Source: Unio delphinus
Taxonomy: Eukaryota; Mollusca; Bivalvia; Unionida; Unionidae
Assembly (NCBI GenBank): GCA_029339505.1
Contig: JAQISU010000026.1
Span: 1,723,501-1,787,500 of the forward strand
Direction of reading: 5' to 3'
Length of the DNA stretch: 64,000 bases
The stretch's first letter is position 1. Every line of letters begins with the position of its first letter. The notes under the pieces were generated by a model. It was not told the DNA's origin. It ran no database searches and saw only the letters and a list, made by a program, of their open reading frames with translations. Both the position numbers and the translations under genes were made by a program. Shown one piece after another: positions 23,321-35,532 of the stretch.

Positions 23321-24900
23321 CCATTACAATTCCTCCATTGCTAATAGCTGTATTTTTCATGAAAGACTTGTTGATCCTTCTTTTGAACAAAGTTGATACT
23401 TAGTTTATGTAAAACTATAGCTAGAAATCATGTTTTTCTAGATTTCTTCATACAAAGTCTTTCATTAATCCTGTCTGTCAGCTCCCTCAATTTTCAAAAA
23501 GAATGTACTGCATGTGATAGTTTTTTGTTGCATATAATTTTGATTATAGTTTTATTGTGTTTGTAGTTCGGTATCTACATTCAGAGTATTTTTTTCAACA
23601 TGCTTTTTTAAATTTTTGTGGTCTATGACTCAAAACACTTGTATTTGTTCAGAATTGTTGGTATAAATAATTGAGTTTAAACATTTCTGTTACATGTTTA
23701 GTTGTCACTGAATATATAATTGTGTGGCCTTAGCATAGCACTGTATTAGAGAGAGTCAGTTTTTGTAAAACCTAAAAAGGCGAAAAGAAAAGAGAAAAAA
23801 AGAATGATATGCCATGTGGGAATAGTTTTGCAATGTTCAAAATTAAGTTTTATCATTGTTTATTTTAAGTTGCATCTGAAAAGAATTTTATCTGTAGAGA
23901 AAATACTCTAGTTTACTTAAATAGGAACACAGCAGAGTTACACCCCTTGAGACACCAATGGTTATGAAGTTGAGTGCACATCAAGTTGAATATGTTTCTT
24001 TATTCTTTCATTTTGTTTACTTACTACGTATCTGAAAATCATCAACATGGAACAAATATTAGAACAGATAAATCAAAGGACAACTTAGTAAGCCATTTTT
24101 TCAATACTTAAAAAAAATTGTAATCACAGTTTGTTTTGCACATTTTGTTTGTAAATTGAAAATGTCTTTCATTATTACTACATGTATCATTAAATTTTAT
24201 AAGTACTGCTAAGATCTCACTCATAATTTTCTTTTTTTTATCAACTGACAAGTCAGTTATTGCATTATCTGCTAACAATAAGCATGACTTTTAAATTAAT
24301 TAATTCTCTCAGTTTGGACCAGCAGGTGCCATGATTAAAGTAATCAAACATGCTTCTCATGACAGCTTACACACTTTGCATAATGCGTCACAATATCAAA
24401 AGGATTAAAAAAAGTTTGGAATGCAAAAATTACTTCATTAACGAGGGGTGTACTTGGATAATCAATGTTTAGATAGATGTAACAAAGGATATAAACAAAG
24501 GACAGAAATATATGTGACTGGATAGTTATTTCATAGAAATGAATGATAAACTTGTATATTACCATTGATCATTCCATAATTTTCAAATCTGTTTACACAT
24601 AGAATTGTAACATATATTGGTCAGTACTATCCTCTGGATTTGTATTGTATCAAGTTTTGCTAGTTTAAAGTTACATAAATGTGTAACACTCTAGTATGTT
24701 TTAATATAGTTTATATTGTAAAGTGTTTTAATGAATCATTATGTTCAGATTTGTTAAGCAGTTTTGCAGACTTTTAATTTTCATGATTTGTTAATTTTCA
24801 ATGTGTATATAATTACTTAAAAATATATACTGAATTTACTAGTCCCATGAAATGTGCACATATTTGATGCTTGTAAGATTTTGCTGATACATGATTAAAT
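23321..24900. other. AT-rich stretch, nothing recognised
   Basis: No coding exon, RNA gene or clear repeat was found on either strand. Confidence 0.4.
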
Positions 24901-25620
24901 TCAAATTTTAGATCCATTGCTCGTAGACAGGAAGAGCTTATGATAAGGTCTGTTGTCCGTTGCCTGTCATTTGTCTGTTAGAACAAGTTATCACTATTCT
25001 TAAGTTCTTTGAGGATTGGCATGAAACTTTACACGCATGCATTCATCCAATGGTCTAATTGATCCTAAAAGAAAATGGTACTGATTACAAAATCCAATAT
25101 GCCACCACAGTAACCATCTTGAAAATGTTGGTATTGCTGCTCTTCCTAAATGGATGATATATCAATATGGGGTTTTCACTGAAAGACTTGTGATGTATCC
25201 TAAATGTAGCCATATTCAAAATATTGTCGTCTCTGACCTCTCAAATGGAATACTGTAATCAAGATGAGGTTTTCTGCAATAGATCTCTTATGACACTTGA
25301 TTGGTTCTAAATGCAAATGGTGCCAGTCATACATAAAAATACATCTGCAATGACTCACATAAGTATCTTCTTGTCATGACTCATTATGACATTAGGGTTT
25401 CACACAAAAAATTACAAAAATGTTTTTTTTTCTCTCCTAAATTAAAATGGTGTCAAACTGAAATCCAGTATGTGCATCGCAGCAGCAAATTTGAATTATT
25501 TTTTTTATCACTAAAGACTATCAGTGATGGTTTTGGCACTCACCAGTTTGAGGAAGAAATGGTTTAATCTTGAATTCCAGAGAATTACTTTTGCCCGGTT
25601 GAGCATCAATCCCATAGAGT
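24901..25620 (+). repeat. Dispersed repeat, 'tctagttggtc..aaatgaaaatggtg' family
   Basis: This copy has a recognisable 5' part (gacaggaagagcttatgata, then ttgtccgttgcctgtcattt) followed by several body modules. The same 5' part opens the copy at 47930, so the family probably has a defined start. The open frame at 25376-25567 lies inside it. Confidence 0.6.
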
Positions 25621-27489
25621 GACTTGTGTTTTTTATTTAAGTGGGTTTTTATCTAAGTGTTGGCCCTATTTTTTAAATAACTTTATCATTCTAGTTTTAA
25701 ATACAATGTTTTCAGTCAGTATCATGCTATTTGAATTTAACAAATGGGTTACTGTTTTGTTCATATTTTGTATGCTCATTTGTATCAACTAACATGTTTT
25801 GATTTTATTGTTAGCTAACCTGGCCATAAAGCCTAGTGAGATTATAGTACATGTATGCAGTTGTATCCACCATCCATCTATCAACATTTGCTTCTTATTA
25901 ATATGGATGCCATGATTTTGCTCTGATTTTTATCGAACTTAGAATATAGGTTTATATCATCATTATCTTGGATGAGTTCGATCATGATTTATATATTTGT
26001 TTATTAATAAGATGATCTTGCATCAGATTGGCTGAGCTTGGTTTCTGATCAGATTTGGTTCAAACTTGGAATATATAGTTGTATCATCAAGTCACAGACA
26101 AGCTTAGTAAGGTCATTTCTGTGCTGGATAACTTGTTGAAAGGCGGATATATAATTCAGGGTTGATTAGTAACTTGCATTTTTGGCAACCTTTTTAGTTG
26201 ACGTGAGTTTGAGGAAAGGAAGAAACCTCTTGACTTTGTGGTCAAGGGATAAAAGATGAAGATCACATGGACAGTTGCATTGTACACCAATTAAATTGGT
26301 GCTATGTCTTTTAGTATCAATATTAATCAATGGAGGGGGGTATCTTTAAAAAATATGTTACAATGAATATTTAGTGGGAGGATAACGTACCCTTTATGGT
26401 ACTGTTTTTGATCTCATTGATGGAAATTTTCTTAAGCTATGGTTTGATATAGTATCAACCTATTAGACCAGTATTTTAGGTTCTCTTCTATACAGGTTCA
26501 TGGACCAAAAGCTACAAGCAGTCACTATTATTTCGTGATGGGGGTTTTTCTTTTGTATTCATAAACAAAATTAATTTTAAAAAAATACTTCTCAGTAAAA
26601 TAAAATTTATCCCTACACTTTCCTTTAATTAACTTTGTTCATATAATAACTTGAACTAGATAAGATAAGATTTTCCAGGGGTTGTTGTTGTTGAGCAGTA
26701 GTTAATTTAATCACAAAAATGGATGCATGCTGTAATAATTGTTCAGCATTAGAATGTATGTTAGTGTTTTATGTTGGATTCCATAGTCTAGTATTAAATA
26801 CAAAATCTTTTGGCTAATCAAGTAACAGCTAATTTGTCTCCCCTGTCTTTTGTTACTCGAGTAAATTTGTTTTTCATGCATCCAAAAATTAGTGATGACA
26901 AGAATTCTAGACAAATCCCAGTTTTAATTGCAGTTAATGTTGATAGATGATATAGTAGTTTATTCTGTGTTTTGCCAATGTTATTTTTTTCACTATGGCA
27001 TTTGAACAAATATTTGAATGTTTTACAAATAATAAAATCTTGAGCTTTAGCAAGCACATATTATTATAAACCTTTATTCTGTAATACTGGTAGAATGTTG
27101 AATGTAATTCTATTAGGAGTAGTTTCAATCAAAAATCAGAGTGCTTGCCATTTGATTTTACTTTCTCACACATTTTTAAACAGATTTTTTTGTGATATAA
27201 ACAATGCAATTGTTTTGTTCCTCTTTGGATCAGCATATGACATAATAAAATAGGATTAACCTTTTTAATAATGGCTTTATGATTATTATTTCACCTATTG
27301 GCCTGGAGATCCAACATACTACCTTTAGAGGTGCAATATGCAAAATCTAGGTATCACTTGCAGTAATTACTTTCTTGTCTGGACCTTGAAGATTTAACAA
27401 CCAAATAAATCAAAGAAAACAAAACTCTCAACCTGTAATATATAAAGTTAGAGATCAGAATAAGCTTATGCAATGGACTGCTGTCTGTT
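25621..27489. other. AT-rich stretch, nothing firm
   Basis: A diverged repeat beginning near 25815 (gccataaagcctagtgag) is likely an old transposon remnant. No exons were recognised. The minus-strand frames at 26711-27128 lack any domain character. Confidence 0.35.
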
Positions 27490-28075
27490 GTCCATCCTCA
27501 CAAATCTGAGTAATATTGCAATGGGCATTTTGCCTTTCTCACAAGTTTGAATAATATCGCAATGGGTGTTTTGCCTTTCTCACAAGTTTGAGTAATATCG
27601 CAATGGGTGGTTTGACATTCTCACAAGTTTGACTAATATTACAATAAGTGTTTTGCCATTCTCACAAGTTTTTCTCCCAAGTTTGAGTAATATGGCAATG
27701 GGTGTTTTGCCATTCTCACAAGTTTGAGTAATATCGCAATGGGTGTTTTGCCTTTCTCACAAGTTTGAGTAATATCGCAATGGGTGTTTTGCCATTCTCA
27801 CAAGTTTTAGTAATATGGCAAATGGTATTTTGCCATTCTCGCAAGTTTGGGTAATATGGCAAATGCTGTTTTGCCATTCTCGCAAGTTTGAGTAATATCG
27901 CAATGGGTGTTTTGCCATTCTCACAAGTTTTAGTAATATGGCAAAGGGTGTTTTGCCATTCTCACAAGTTTGAGTAATATGGCAAAGGGTGCTTTGCCTT
28001 TCACACAAGTTTGAGTAATATCGCAATGGGTGTTTTGCCATTCTCACAAGTTTGAGTAATATGGCAAAGGGCATA
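27490..28075 (+). repeat. 41-bp minisatellite, about 14 copies
   Basis: The unit is cacaagtttgagtaatatcg plus caatgggtgttttgccattct. Variants (atcgcaatggg versus atggcaaaggg) alternate in blocks. Three units make 123 bp, which keeps a minus-strand frame open and yields a false 41-residue peptide repeat. Confidence 0.95.
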
Positions 28076-28355
28076 TATAATATAGATGTCATATAGTATA
28101 TATGAAAGACACATTGCCGAAAGTTTATTTGGATATGGGTGGATTGCATGTGTATAATTACATTTTTTCAGTTATGATGATCTGATCACTGTAAACGTTT
28201 GTAGCAATAAGTGGATTTAAATGCAGCTAAATATTTTCTATTACTTCTAAAATTTGCAAGTATTTTACAAAAAGAGACGCAGGAGAACATTTTCACTGAT
28301 GATTCTAGCTGATTGGTTGCATAGATCGCCGAGGAAATGTGCTTAATATTTTTTT

Positions 28356-28545
28356 TCAAACCCAGGCCGAGTCATATACCATATAGTTATAAAATCATTC
28401 TAGCAACTGCCTCATGTGTTAGGACTGGTTGGCCTGGTGTCACAATAATGTGACAGATAGGGACATGATGCTATATGTTTGCGGTACAATAACAGCAGAC
28501 ATCCTAGCGATATGACTAAAAGATGTATAGCTACATTAAAAATCA
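28356..28545 (+). mobile_element. tRNA-derived SINE, family B, 5'-truncated
   Basis: Starts inside the B box region (caaacccaggccgagtcata) and keeps the family body (ttaggactggttggcctggt, taatgtgacagatagggaca). It ends in the family 3' end (agctacattaaaaatc), which runs into a (CA)n tract at 28546-28577. Confidence 0.75.
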
Positions 28546-28699
28546 AACACACACACACACACATACACACACACATACGTTTCGGGCTGGGTATGCTTGA
28601 CTTGGAGGTACATTTCAATTTGTGTACATATTTACTGTAAACCTCCCTGTATGCTCATATAATCCATGCATCATTTATATTCGATGGTTTTATAAACAG

Positions 28700-30410
28700 A
28701 CTATAAACATGTAGCCTCTCCGGGGTGGGTGTTGTTTTTGGAAACAGTTCATCGTGCATGGGTTGTCTGGACTTTGCCTCTGTGGAGAAGTCGATGATGG
28801 TAAAAAGGAAACTTTCTTTCATAATGCCCCGTTAAATGTATCTTGTATAAATGAATCGTGTCTTTATATTGTGTATGATGCTGCATGAAAACTTACACTG
28901 CAAATCTAATTCAGATTCATTCATGTAATGATCAAGCTGCAATCACTGGACCTTGTGTTCAAATGGAGTAAAGAAGAGTTTGTGAGAACCTCTGGTTTTG
29001 GTTCCACTGATAAATGCAAACATGGTTGTTTCTGTTTTTTAAAAGTCGATGTCAAGATACATGATGTATCTTTCTTAATGGATGGATCACATCATTCCTT
29101 ATTTGAACTGAGTTGTTGTCTGTAGCATAGCGATGACTCCATGGAAATCCCGCCACGGATTCCACGTTCGACAAGCAGATGTATATCAATGTCGGTGTGC
29201 AGTTCCAACCAACCTTCGGTTTGGTCAGCAGCACATTCTTAGCAATTTTCGTTGACGAAAAGCTAGGTGCAGGATCAAGTTTATAAATGCGAACCCAGTA
29301 TTATAGGAAAGTCTAAACCTTGTCTGTAAGCAGAAACAAGTTATTCATAAATACCAATCATGATATTCGCCAACGTTATTACAACCAAACGCAAAAGGCA
29401 CTGGTTGCTTGTGAGTATTTGTGGGCAGAAATATCTTCACGAGACAATGATGAATTAAATTCCTCAACCAGGGTCATTTAGTTTCAGCAAACTTGTTCCA
29501 AACACGTGGGTAGTCGTAGGGATAGAGTCATCAACAGCGCCACCGTATCAACGAGTGATTGTTAATCGGTCATTACCCTACACTGCAAGGCTGCTCACTA
29601 ATTTACCCATGCTGGAATTGAGAAACAGCTGATTATCAATGAAGTGCAGCTGCCTGACCCCAGACATGTATTTTTTCCATGTGTTTGGGATGAAGTTTAT
29701 TGGTGCATTTGCATAATCAAACAGGATGTGAATCACAACAGGAAATCTTGTTTTTTTTTTTTTTTGTTTAAATTTATAGCTGTAGATTGCATTCACTGTG
29801 TTGCGTCTCTGTATGCACTAGTGACGTAGCAAAGCCCTCTCGCTGAAAGCGCCATAACAGATCCAGCAAAGGAAAACTTGCATGTGTCATCATTGGTTAT
29901 ACACAAATATGTGGGCGATGACAGCTGTTACATCGAGTGATTTTCTATTTTAAGCGGTTTTTTGCCACTGTTCTACACTGACGGACGGCTCAGTTTGCCA
30001 GTTGTATCTAATAACAGTATTACAAAAATTATGAGACTTGTTCCTCAACTTGGACTATAAATGTTATAACTTAAGGAGCGTCAATTGAATGTTAAGACAT
30101 TCGAAGTCCGCATACATTACATACAGGTCTTTTCTCTTTCATTGCACCGCAGTAAATTTTAAAAAGATATTTTGCCAGGCTAAGCTCAAATTGAATGCCT
30201 TCAAAAACCATGATTGTACTGGGAAGTAGTCTTCGCCGCTTTTATCGGAAACCACAATAAGCTGAAAAAATCATGATCTGGGGTAAAGCACGAGAGCAAA
30301 AGGAGGAACTGAGAGGGCTTCAGATAATTAAATCATCCAAAACGTGGATTTTGTAACCGATGGCAAACATTGAAGATGCATACCAATGAAAATTGGTTTT
30401 GAAGACCTCA
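28700..30410. other. CpG-normal unique stretch, function unknown
   Basis: From about 28.7 kb rightwards CpG dinucleotides become common, for example cccgccacggattccacgtt near 29150 and ctcgctgaaagcgccataac near 29840. No exon or repeat was recognised. It marks the left edge of the CpG-retaining zone and could hold a promoter or first exon of a gene running leftwards, but no core promoter is identifiable by eye. Confidence 0.3.
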
Positions 30411-30419
30411 AAAATAACA

Positions 30420-30545
30420 CGAGGTCAAGCAGCCCGAATACTGGCCGATTAGGACCATGGATGGTTGATTCAGTCCAAATTATGGGATGATTCGGCCCAA
30501 ATTACAGGCTGATTTGGACCAAAAATCAGGCTGTTTTGGACCACG
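30420..30545 (+). repeat. Short degenerate tandem repeat
   Basis: About four diverged copies of a 30-35 bp unit containing ggctgatttggaccaaa (gccgattaggacca, gatgattcggcccaaattac, aggctgttttggaccac). Confidence 0.75.
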
Positions 30546-30654
30546 TGAAATATTAAAAGATAAACAATGGAACACACATACTAGATTAATTTTGGTAGTT
30601 ATTACTGTTTTCGTAAGCATAGTAAGGTAATGTTAAATTTAGATTTTCAACATT

Positions 30655-31020
30655 CTCTTTGCTTGGATAGCGGAAGATTACAGTCCTCACCTTCCTTGAT
30701 TTGTGTGCAGCATTTGACACAATAAATCATGATATATGAGATCACCGTCTCCAGCATATATTCGGTATTCACAATACAGTCTTACTGTAGTTCAAGTTCT
30801 ACTTAGTGAACAGGACACAAATTGTGCCTGCAAATGGAATACACACCAGCCGAGTTGATCTATGTTGTGGTGCTCCACAGGGGTCTGTTCTTGGACCTGT
30901 TCCCTTCATTCTATACACTCAGCCACACTCAAGTGTCATAGATAAACATACAGTGTCTCACCAATTGTATGCTGATTACCCCTACCCGTTGTGTTTATCG
31001 TCTGTTTACGTTGATTTCTC
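30655..31020 (+). pseudogene. LINE (non-LTR) reverse transcriptase fragment
   Basis: The plus strand encodes LTFLDLCAAFDTINHDI, matching the LDLSAAFDT..H motif of CR1/L2/jockey-type reverse transcriptases. After a TGA stop comes NRTQIVPANGIHTSR, then GAPQGSVLGPVPFILYTQP, a classic motif of the fingers/palm. The catalytic YADD box follows as LYADY, so the second aspartate is lost. Endonuclease, thumb and 3' parts are absent. The element is dead: premature stops, truncation at both ends and a damaged active site. Confidence 0.85.
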
Positions 31021-31689
31021 CTGAGTTTACTCTAGGATACCATCGTAACTTAAATTATCACCGTTTGTCAATTAGTTTGTTTGATCATAAACAGACGGGT
31101 AAGTGCCAGGTTCGCTTTAAGGTACTGTGGAAACCCTACGCCGAGAAACGGGTCTAAACCAATCAGCTGCTGAAGTTGCGTGCCAGACTTTATGGGCCAT
31201 ATTATTTTCTCCATTACTATTTTATGTACATAACGTTATTTTAAATAATAACGTGCTCCCTTTTATGTTTGCGCTTTTACAATATACAGTTAAATAATAC
31301 AAAATAAATAGAACTAATGAAAATCACTTTATGGTGTTCTTTGTTTTAGTACGTAAGGTTTATTAAGTATAAAGAAATATTCTACATTATCTATTTTTAA
31401 TTTTTTTTAAATGCATTAATATATTCAAATTAGTGTATCTTTACGAGAAAAAGAGAAGAAAAAAATAATATGCTAGCATACGGAGACCAGGCAGACAGTG
31501 TAGACGAAAGCACTGATATATTTTGTGTTAGTAATTTGCAGAACATCATATGATACGTTATGAATTAAAACAAATTAACATACGTTGCTTTGAACAAAAA
31601 ATATGTAAATATATTTGATCATATAAGGTTAACAAAATGAAGAAAATAGACGCCTGATATTGTATCAAACAAAATCATATATTTTACTG
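31021..31689. other. AT-rich stretch, nothing recognised
   Basis: No coding or repeat signal beyond short A/T tracts. It separates the LINE fragment from a 41-bp minisatellite. Confidence 0.4.
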
Positions 31690-32285
31690 TACCTCAGTAC
31701 AATAACAGTATGAAGATAAATTCCTATTAGTGTATATTACACTATACAGTATGAAGATAGATATTAATAGCATACCGTACAATAGACACTATAAAGATCC
31801 ATTCCTATTAGTATAAGGATAAAATGCAATTAGTATACACTACAATAGACATTATAAAGATAAATTCCTATTAGTATACATTACAATAGACATTATAAAG
31901 ATAAATTCCTATTATTATACATAACAATAGACATTATAAAAATAAATTCCTATTAGTATACACTACAATAGACATTATAAAGATAAATTCCACATAAATT
32001 TAATAAATGTAACAAAAGGCATTAACCAACCAAGACGTATATGTGTACACACACACTCACACACTTACTGTATGGATTATGTTACAATATAAAGATAAAT
32101 TAGTATTAGTATATAGTACAATACACAGTATAACGATAAAGTCCAATTAGTATAAGGATAAATTGCTATTAGTATATAGTGCAATAGACAGTATGAAGAT
32201 AAATTCCACATAAATTTAATAAATGTAACAAAAGGCATAAACGTACCAAGAACTATGTGCACACACACACACACACACACACACA
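31690..32285 (+). repeat. 41-bp minisatellite with 220-bp larger duplication
   Basis: The unit is acaatagacattataaagat plus aaattcctattagtatacatt. After about seven units comes tccacataaatttaataaat plus a short CA/CT tract. The whole block (units, then that segment, then (CA)n) appears again, ending in the (CA)n at 32259-32285. Both levels of duplication are visible. Confidence 0.9.
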
Positions 32286-32538
32286 CCATATAGTTACTCT
32301 TTGGACTTTGTTTTCATGTTTGTTGCAGTAATTTGCATTCAAATTAATAAATCAATATGAATTCACAGAAAACAAATGATGTGCTTTATCAGCAGGAAGG
32401 GTGAATCGGACAACCTTTTATAGAGGCGTTCATTTGGCAAACCAAGGCTTCCTCTAAAATCGTAAAAAAAAGAGTCAGTTTGGGAAGCAGGGTCGTTGTC
32501 GCACTCCCTCTGCTGCTATGGGATAAAAAATGTTTTTA

Positions 32539-32935
32539 CGATGAAAATCCTATACGATTTCACAAACAGGCTAATTTGTAAATCCTCACCTCGTAAATCA
32601 ATTAGATTATTGGACTGGTCAGTGAGTTTGAATTAATTCTCGTTAACGAATCATTATGACATCGCATATACACTGGATTAGTTGGATCCTCAATGATTAA
32701 AACTCCGGGTGGAGCTGTTGGTGCAAATGAGTATAAAATATATCCCTGCTGGGCTTGATTTGATCTTTTGAGATTTATTTGGTAACTTCCTTCGATGACA
32801 TCACATACTAAATTCAATGCAATCACCGAGGATATATTGACGTTTTGAGAAGCAATATGCCTACCACCACCATCTGGGTTATTATTATGCTTGAGGATAG
32901 TTGTTATTTGTGGCATTTTCTTCCATGCGGCGTGT
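32539..32935 (-). pseudogene. Polinton/Maverick-associated protein fragment, C-terminal domain
   Basis: The minus-strand frame (open 32916-32602) contains VIEGSY, then ILYSFAPTAPPGVLIIEDP and NPVYMRC. After a frame change near 32635 the next frame carries LTDQSNNLIDLRGEDL and then an LFVKS end. I know this order ('Y.F.P...PG..I.E.P...VYL', 'TDQ.G..idlRGE') from hypothetical proteins of Polinton/Maverick and related virus-like elements in invertebrates. The exact role, probably a capsid- or virion-associated protein, is uncertain. No start codon or neighbouring Polinton genes (DNA polymerase, integrase, ATPase) are seen, so this is an isolated relic next to a hAT element. The motifs are seen directly; the family is from memory. 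Confidence 0.5.
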
Positions 32936-33808
32936 ATTCATCGAGGAGATCGTTTTTTGATTTTTTTAAATTGATCTACATTATACCCGGGGAGTTTAAA
33001 TGATGAAATATTCTCTACGCGTATATTATATGTTTTTGAAAATTCTGTTCTTGATTTTGGATTTACAGCATTTAAGATCGTTTGAATAAGCCATAAATTA
33101 ACTTTAGTTACATTCATTATACAGTTCTTATTTATTCACGGGAAAATATGCACAGTCCTTAATATACTCAAGTACATAATTCAATTTTGAGTCATTATAA
33201 ATGGTATCTGCAAATTCTTTCTTCCCTCCCCCTGAGGGGTTCGTACGGTCTTTGAAGATCTTTGAGAGTTTGGGGAAAATGAGGTAGCATTTTCAAGGTC
33301 TTGAAAGTTTGGGAAAATCGAGCATATTACCCTGAGGTCTTTAAAAGTCTTTGAAAATTGAAATAAGCCCCAATTTTTTAAATTTCTTTCCAGAATCACA
33401 AATAAAATTATCTGAGGCTGTTCGATTCGGATGTAATCTAGTTATCCTGGTTTCTTTCTTTTGATGACCCGTTCAGTTTAATTGCCGCCGCAAAAACAAA
33501 AGAGGCTTTATTTGACCATCCAAAGTTGGCCTCGGCGGCGACTTCAATCGCACATGCACTCTTCATCAAAGCAAGACGGTACACACTTCATCAAAGAAAG
33601 TCACAAATAAAATTGCCTAAGGTCGTTAGCTTCAGATGTAGCTGGTTTTCCTGGCTTCTTTCTTTTGATGAATCGTTCATTTTGATTGGACGAGCCCATC
33701 AGCTTTGGCCAATCAAAATGTTCATTACACTAATTCACTCTACGTAGAAAGTAACACACTCGAGGATTCAAAATTTGTTTAGTCGATTTACATCTTCAGT
33801 GTTTAAAA

Positions 33809-34000
33809 ATGCCAGGTCTTTGCTCTTTCAACGCTATCTGGCTTGAACAAGAGAAATACAAGGAATGGATGCAAAAGGATAAATTATGTAAAATTAAGAC
33901 GATCAACTTGGCTTCAATGGGAGAAGGAGCCTTTCCTTTACAAGTCATGCCAATGATAGGTTGCAAATTAGTAACTACATACTGTTCATTTAGTGCAACA
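33809..34000 (+). pseudogene. hAT-family protein, N-terminal zinc-finger-like part
   Basis: Starts MPGLCSFNAIWLEQEKYKEW and then reaches LASMGEGAF. This fits the N-terminus of an uncharacterised hAT-related family ('MP..C.FN..WL....Y..W......A.C..C......MG..AL.SH....H'). The frame shifts near 33937; in the next frame LSFTSHAND continues the expected 'SH' segment. The expected CxxC pair is not recognisable (KDKLCKIKTIN), so the finger is probably lost. This is a broken remnant. Confidence 0.6.
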
Positions 34001-34564
34001 AAGATGCAGAAGTATAAGCTATTGGTAGTTTTGGGCAAAATTCTCTTCGGGTATAAAATAAGATATTGTTTAGTTTGATGATTTGGGAGATATGGCAGAA
34101 GAGGGCCCGTTTAAATTTACTTGTACTGTCGGTTTATTTAACACGTTTGAGGGACAAAAATCATTTTCGAAAATTTTGTTCTTCATAATAATGTTCCTTG
34201 GTTTAATATAGAAACATCCATTGTAATAAAATTCAATTCACGGATAAACAGTTTTAAAGTGCGCATGCGTACACTATAATATAGTTAAGCAAGAGTTGTT
34301 GTTCTTAAATTGAGAGTAAAAACAAAATGTAAATGGCGTTAACGTGTGCTGTGAAGCTTTAACTGTAGGAAGTCAAGTCATTTGATTAGGCAAATAGAAA
34401 AAAAAAAAGAATTAAAAAATGTGTTTCCAGTTGACGGCATGTCCCCGTTTCTCATTGCCGACCCTGGACTTTTCCCCCAATGCTATAAAAAAAATTATTT
34501 TAAAAAAATCACATTGCCGAAATTGATTTGTGTATCTCAAGTCTGACTATACATCCCCGTTTGT

Positions 34565-35170
34565 TTGTGCCCCGAAGTTATCCAATCGGACAATCATCCC
34601 TTGACATGCATCAATAGAACAGATGACAGCCTTGATGAAGTGTTTTATTCTGTCCTTTCCAAAAGAAAGGAATATTTGGAACTTTGGAATGTTCTCCAGA
34701 AAATGTTGTTGTTGTCACATGGGCAGGCAACAGTGGAGAGAGGGATTTCTGTCAACAAACAGGTATCTGTTGAGAACCTCAGCAGAGAAAGCCTCAGAGC
34801 TCAAAGGCTAATCATTGACACAATGAGAAAAGCAGGTGGACCTATGGAGATCATCATTAGCAATGAAATGATGGCATGCCTCCTCTGCAAGACATAATTA
34901 CCATGCCTATCTGGATAAGAAGAAAGTAGAGGAGAAGGATAAGAAGAAAAACCAAAAGGGAAAGAAACGGGAGTTAGCCTTGGATGAAGTGGAAGAACTT
35001 TAAGCCCAAAAGCTGCGTCTTGAAGCTGACATTGCCAGTCTACATGCTTCCTCTGTGCAGAAAGCAGAAGAGGCAGAGTTAAAAGGACTCATTGTGCTTT
35101 TCACAGAGTCAAATGCTGTTAGGAGAAGAGCAGAGGAAACGATGACAGTGGTGGCTCTCTTTCCAAAATG
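34565..35170 (+). pseudogene. hAT-family protein, C-terminal part with ERG motif
   Basis: The open part 34565-34897 includes LLLSHGQATVERGISVNKQV followed by SVENLSRESLRAQRLIID. This is the conserved dimerisation-region block of the same hAT-related family ('LSHGqA.vERGFSvNK....eN'). A frame change near 34880 leads to SARHNYHAYLDKKK and then a lysine-rich coiled stretch. A TAA at about 35001 breaks the coil, which continues past it as AQKLRLEADIASLHAS. No transposase catalytic core lies between this block and the N-terminal part, so the copy is an internally deleted, dead element. Confidence 0.65.
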
Positions 35171-35532
35171 ATTGAAGAGGAAAAAAAATCAAAATATAAT
35201 AATGCATTTAAAGTAGTGCTGATGTCTGTTAAGAGGATAATTTATTTTGTATTAAATCTGACACGTATGTTACATATTTCTGAAAAAGACAACGAATGTT
35301 AACCTATCTTCCACATCATTATAATGCAATTTTAGGAAATTAATTATAGTTTGACTTTAATCGGAAAACAATATTGTAGTATTTCATTTTGGCATTCGTT
35401 GTTTTCTCATATAACCTGTATACAGAATGTTAGCAAAAATAGGTCTTGGAAATCTCAGTTTGTGGTCTTTGAAAGTTTGGGAAAAGTCTTTGAATTTATC
35501 AGTCATAGTTCAGTATGAACCCTGCCCTCCCC

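Larger units (their letters stand above)
33224..35532 (+). mobile_element. hAT-type DNA transposon, complete ends, 8-bp target duplication
   Basis: The element spans about 33232-35524. Its left end is ctgaggggttcgtacggtc and its right end is cagtatgaaccctg; the outermost gggttcgtac and gtatgaaccc are inverted repeats with one mismatch. It is flanked by a perfect 8-bp duplication, ccctcccc, at 33224-33231 and 35525-35532, the size made by hAT transposases. Subterminal 'ggtctttgaaagtttgggaaa' motifs occur at both ends. Inside are the broken start and end of one protein (33809-34000 and 34565-35170) with a central part missing. A direct repeat of about 90 bp (33400-33490 and 33604-33690) precedes the first. 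Confidence 0.8.

Noticed and set aside
27757..28149. Minus-strand repeat protein (PLRYYSNL / AILLKLVRMAKH)
   Set aside because: It is the 41-bp minisatellite read through; three units make 123 bp and keep the frame open.
28928..29125. 65-codon plus-strand frame in the CpG-normal stretch
   Set aside because: No domain, no splice signals that fit, and no similarity I recognise.
33181..33399. Minus-strand frame rich in SKTFKDL/FPNFQDL repeats
   Set aside because: It is the subterminal repeat of the hAT element (ggtctttgaaagtttggg-type motifs), not a protein.
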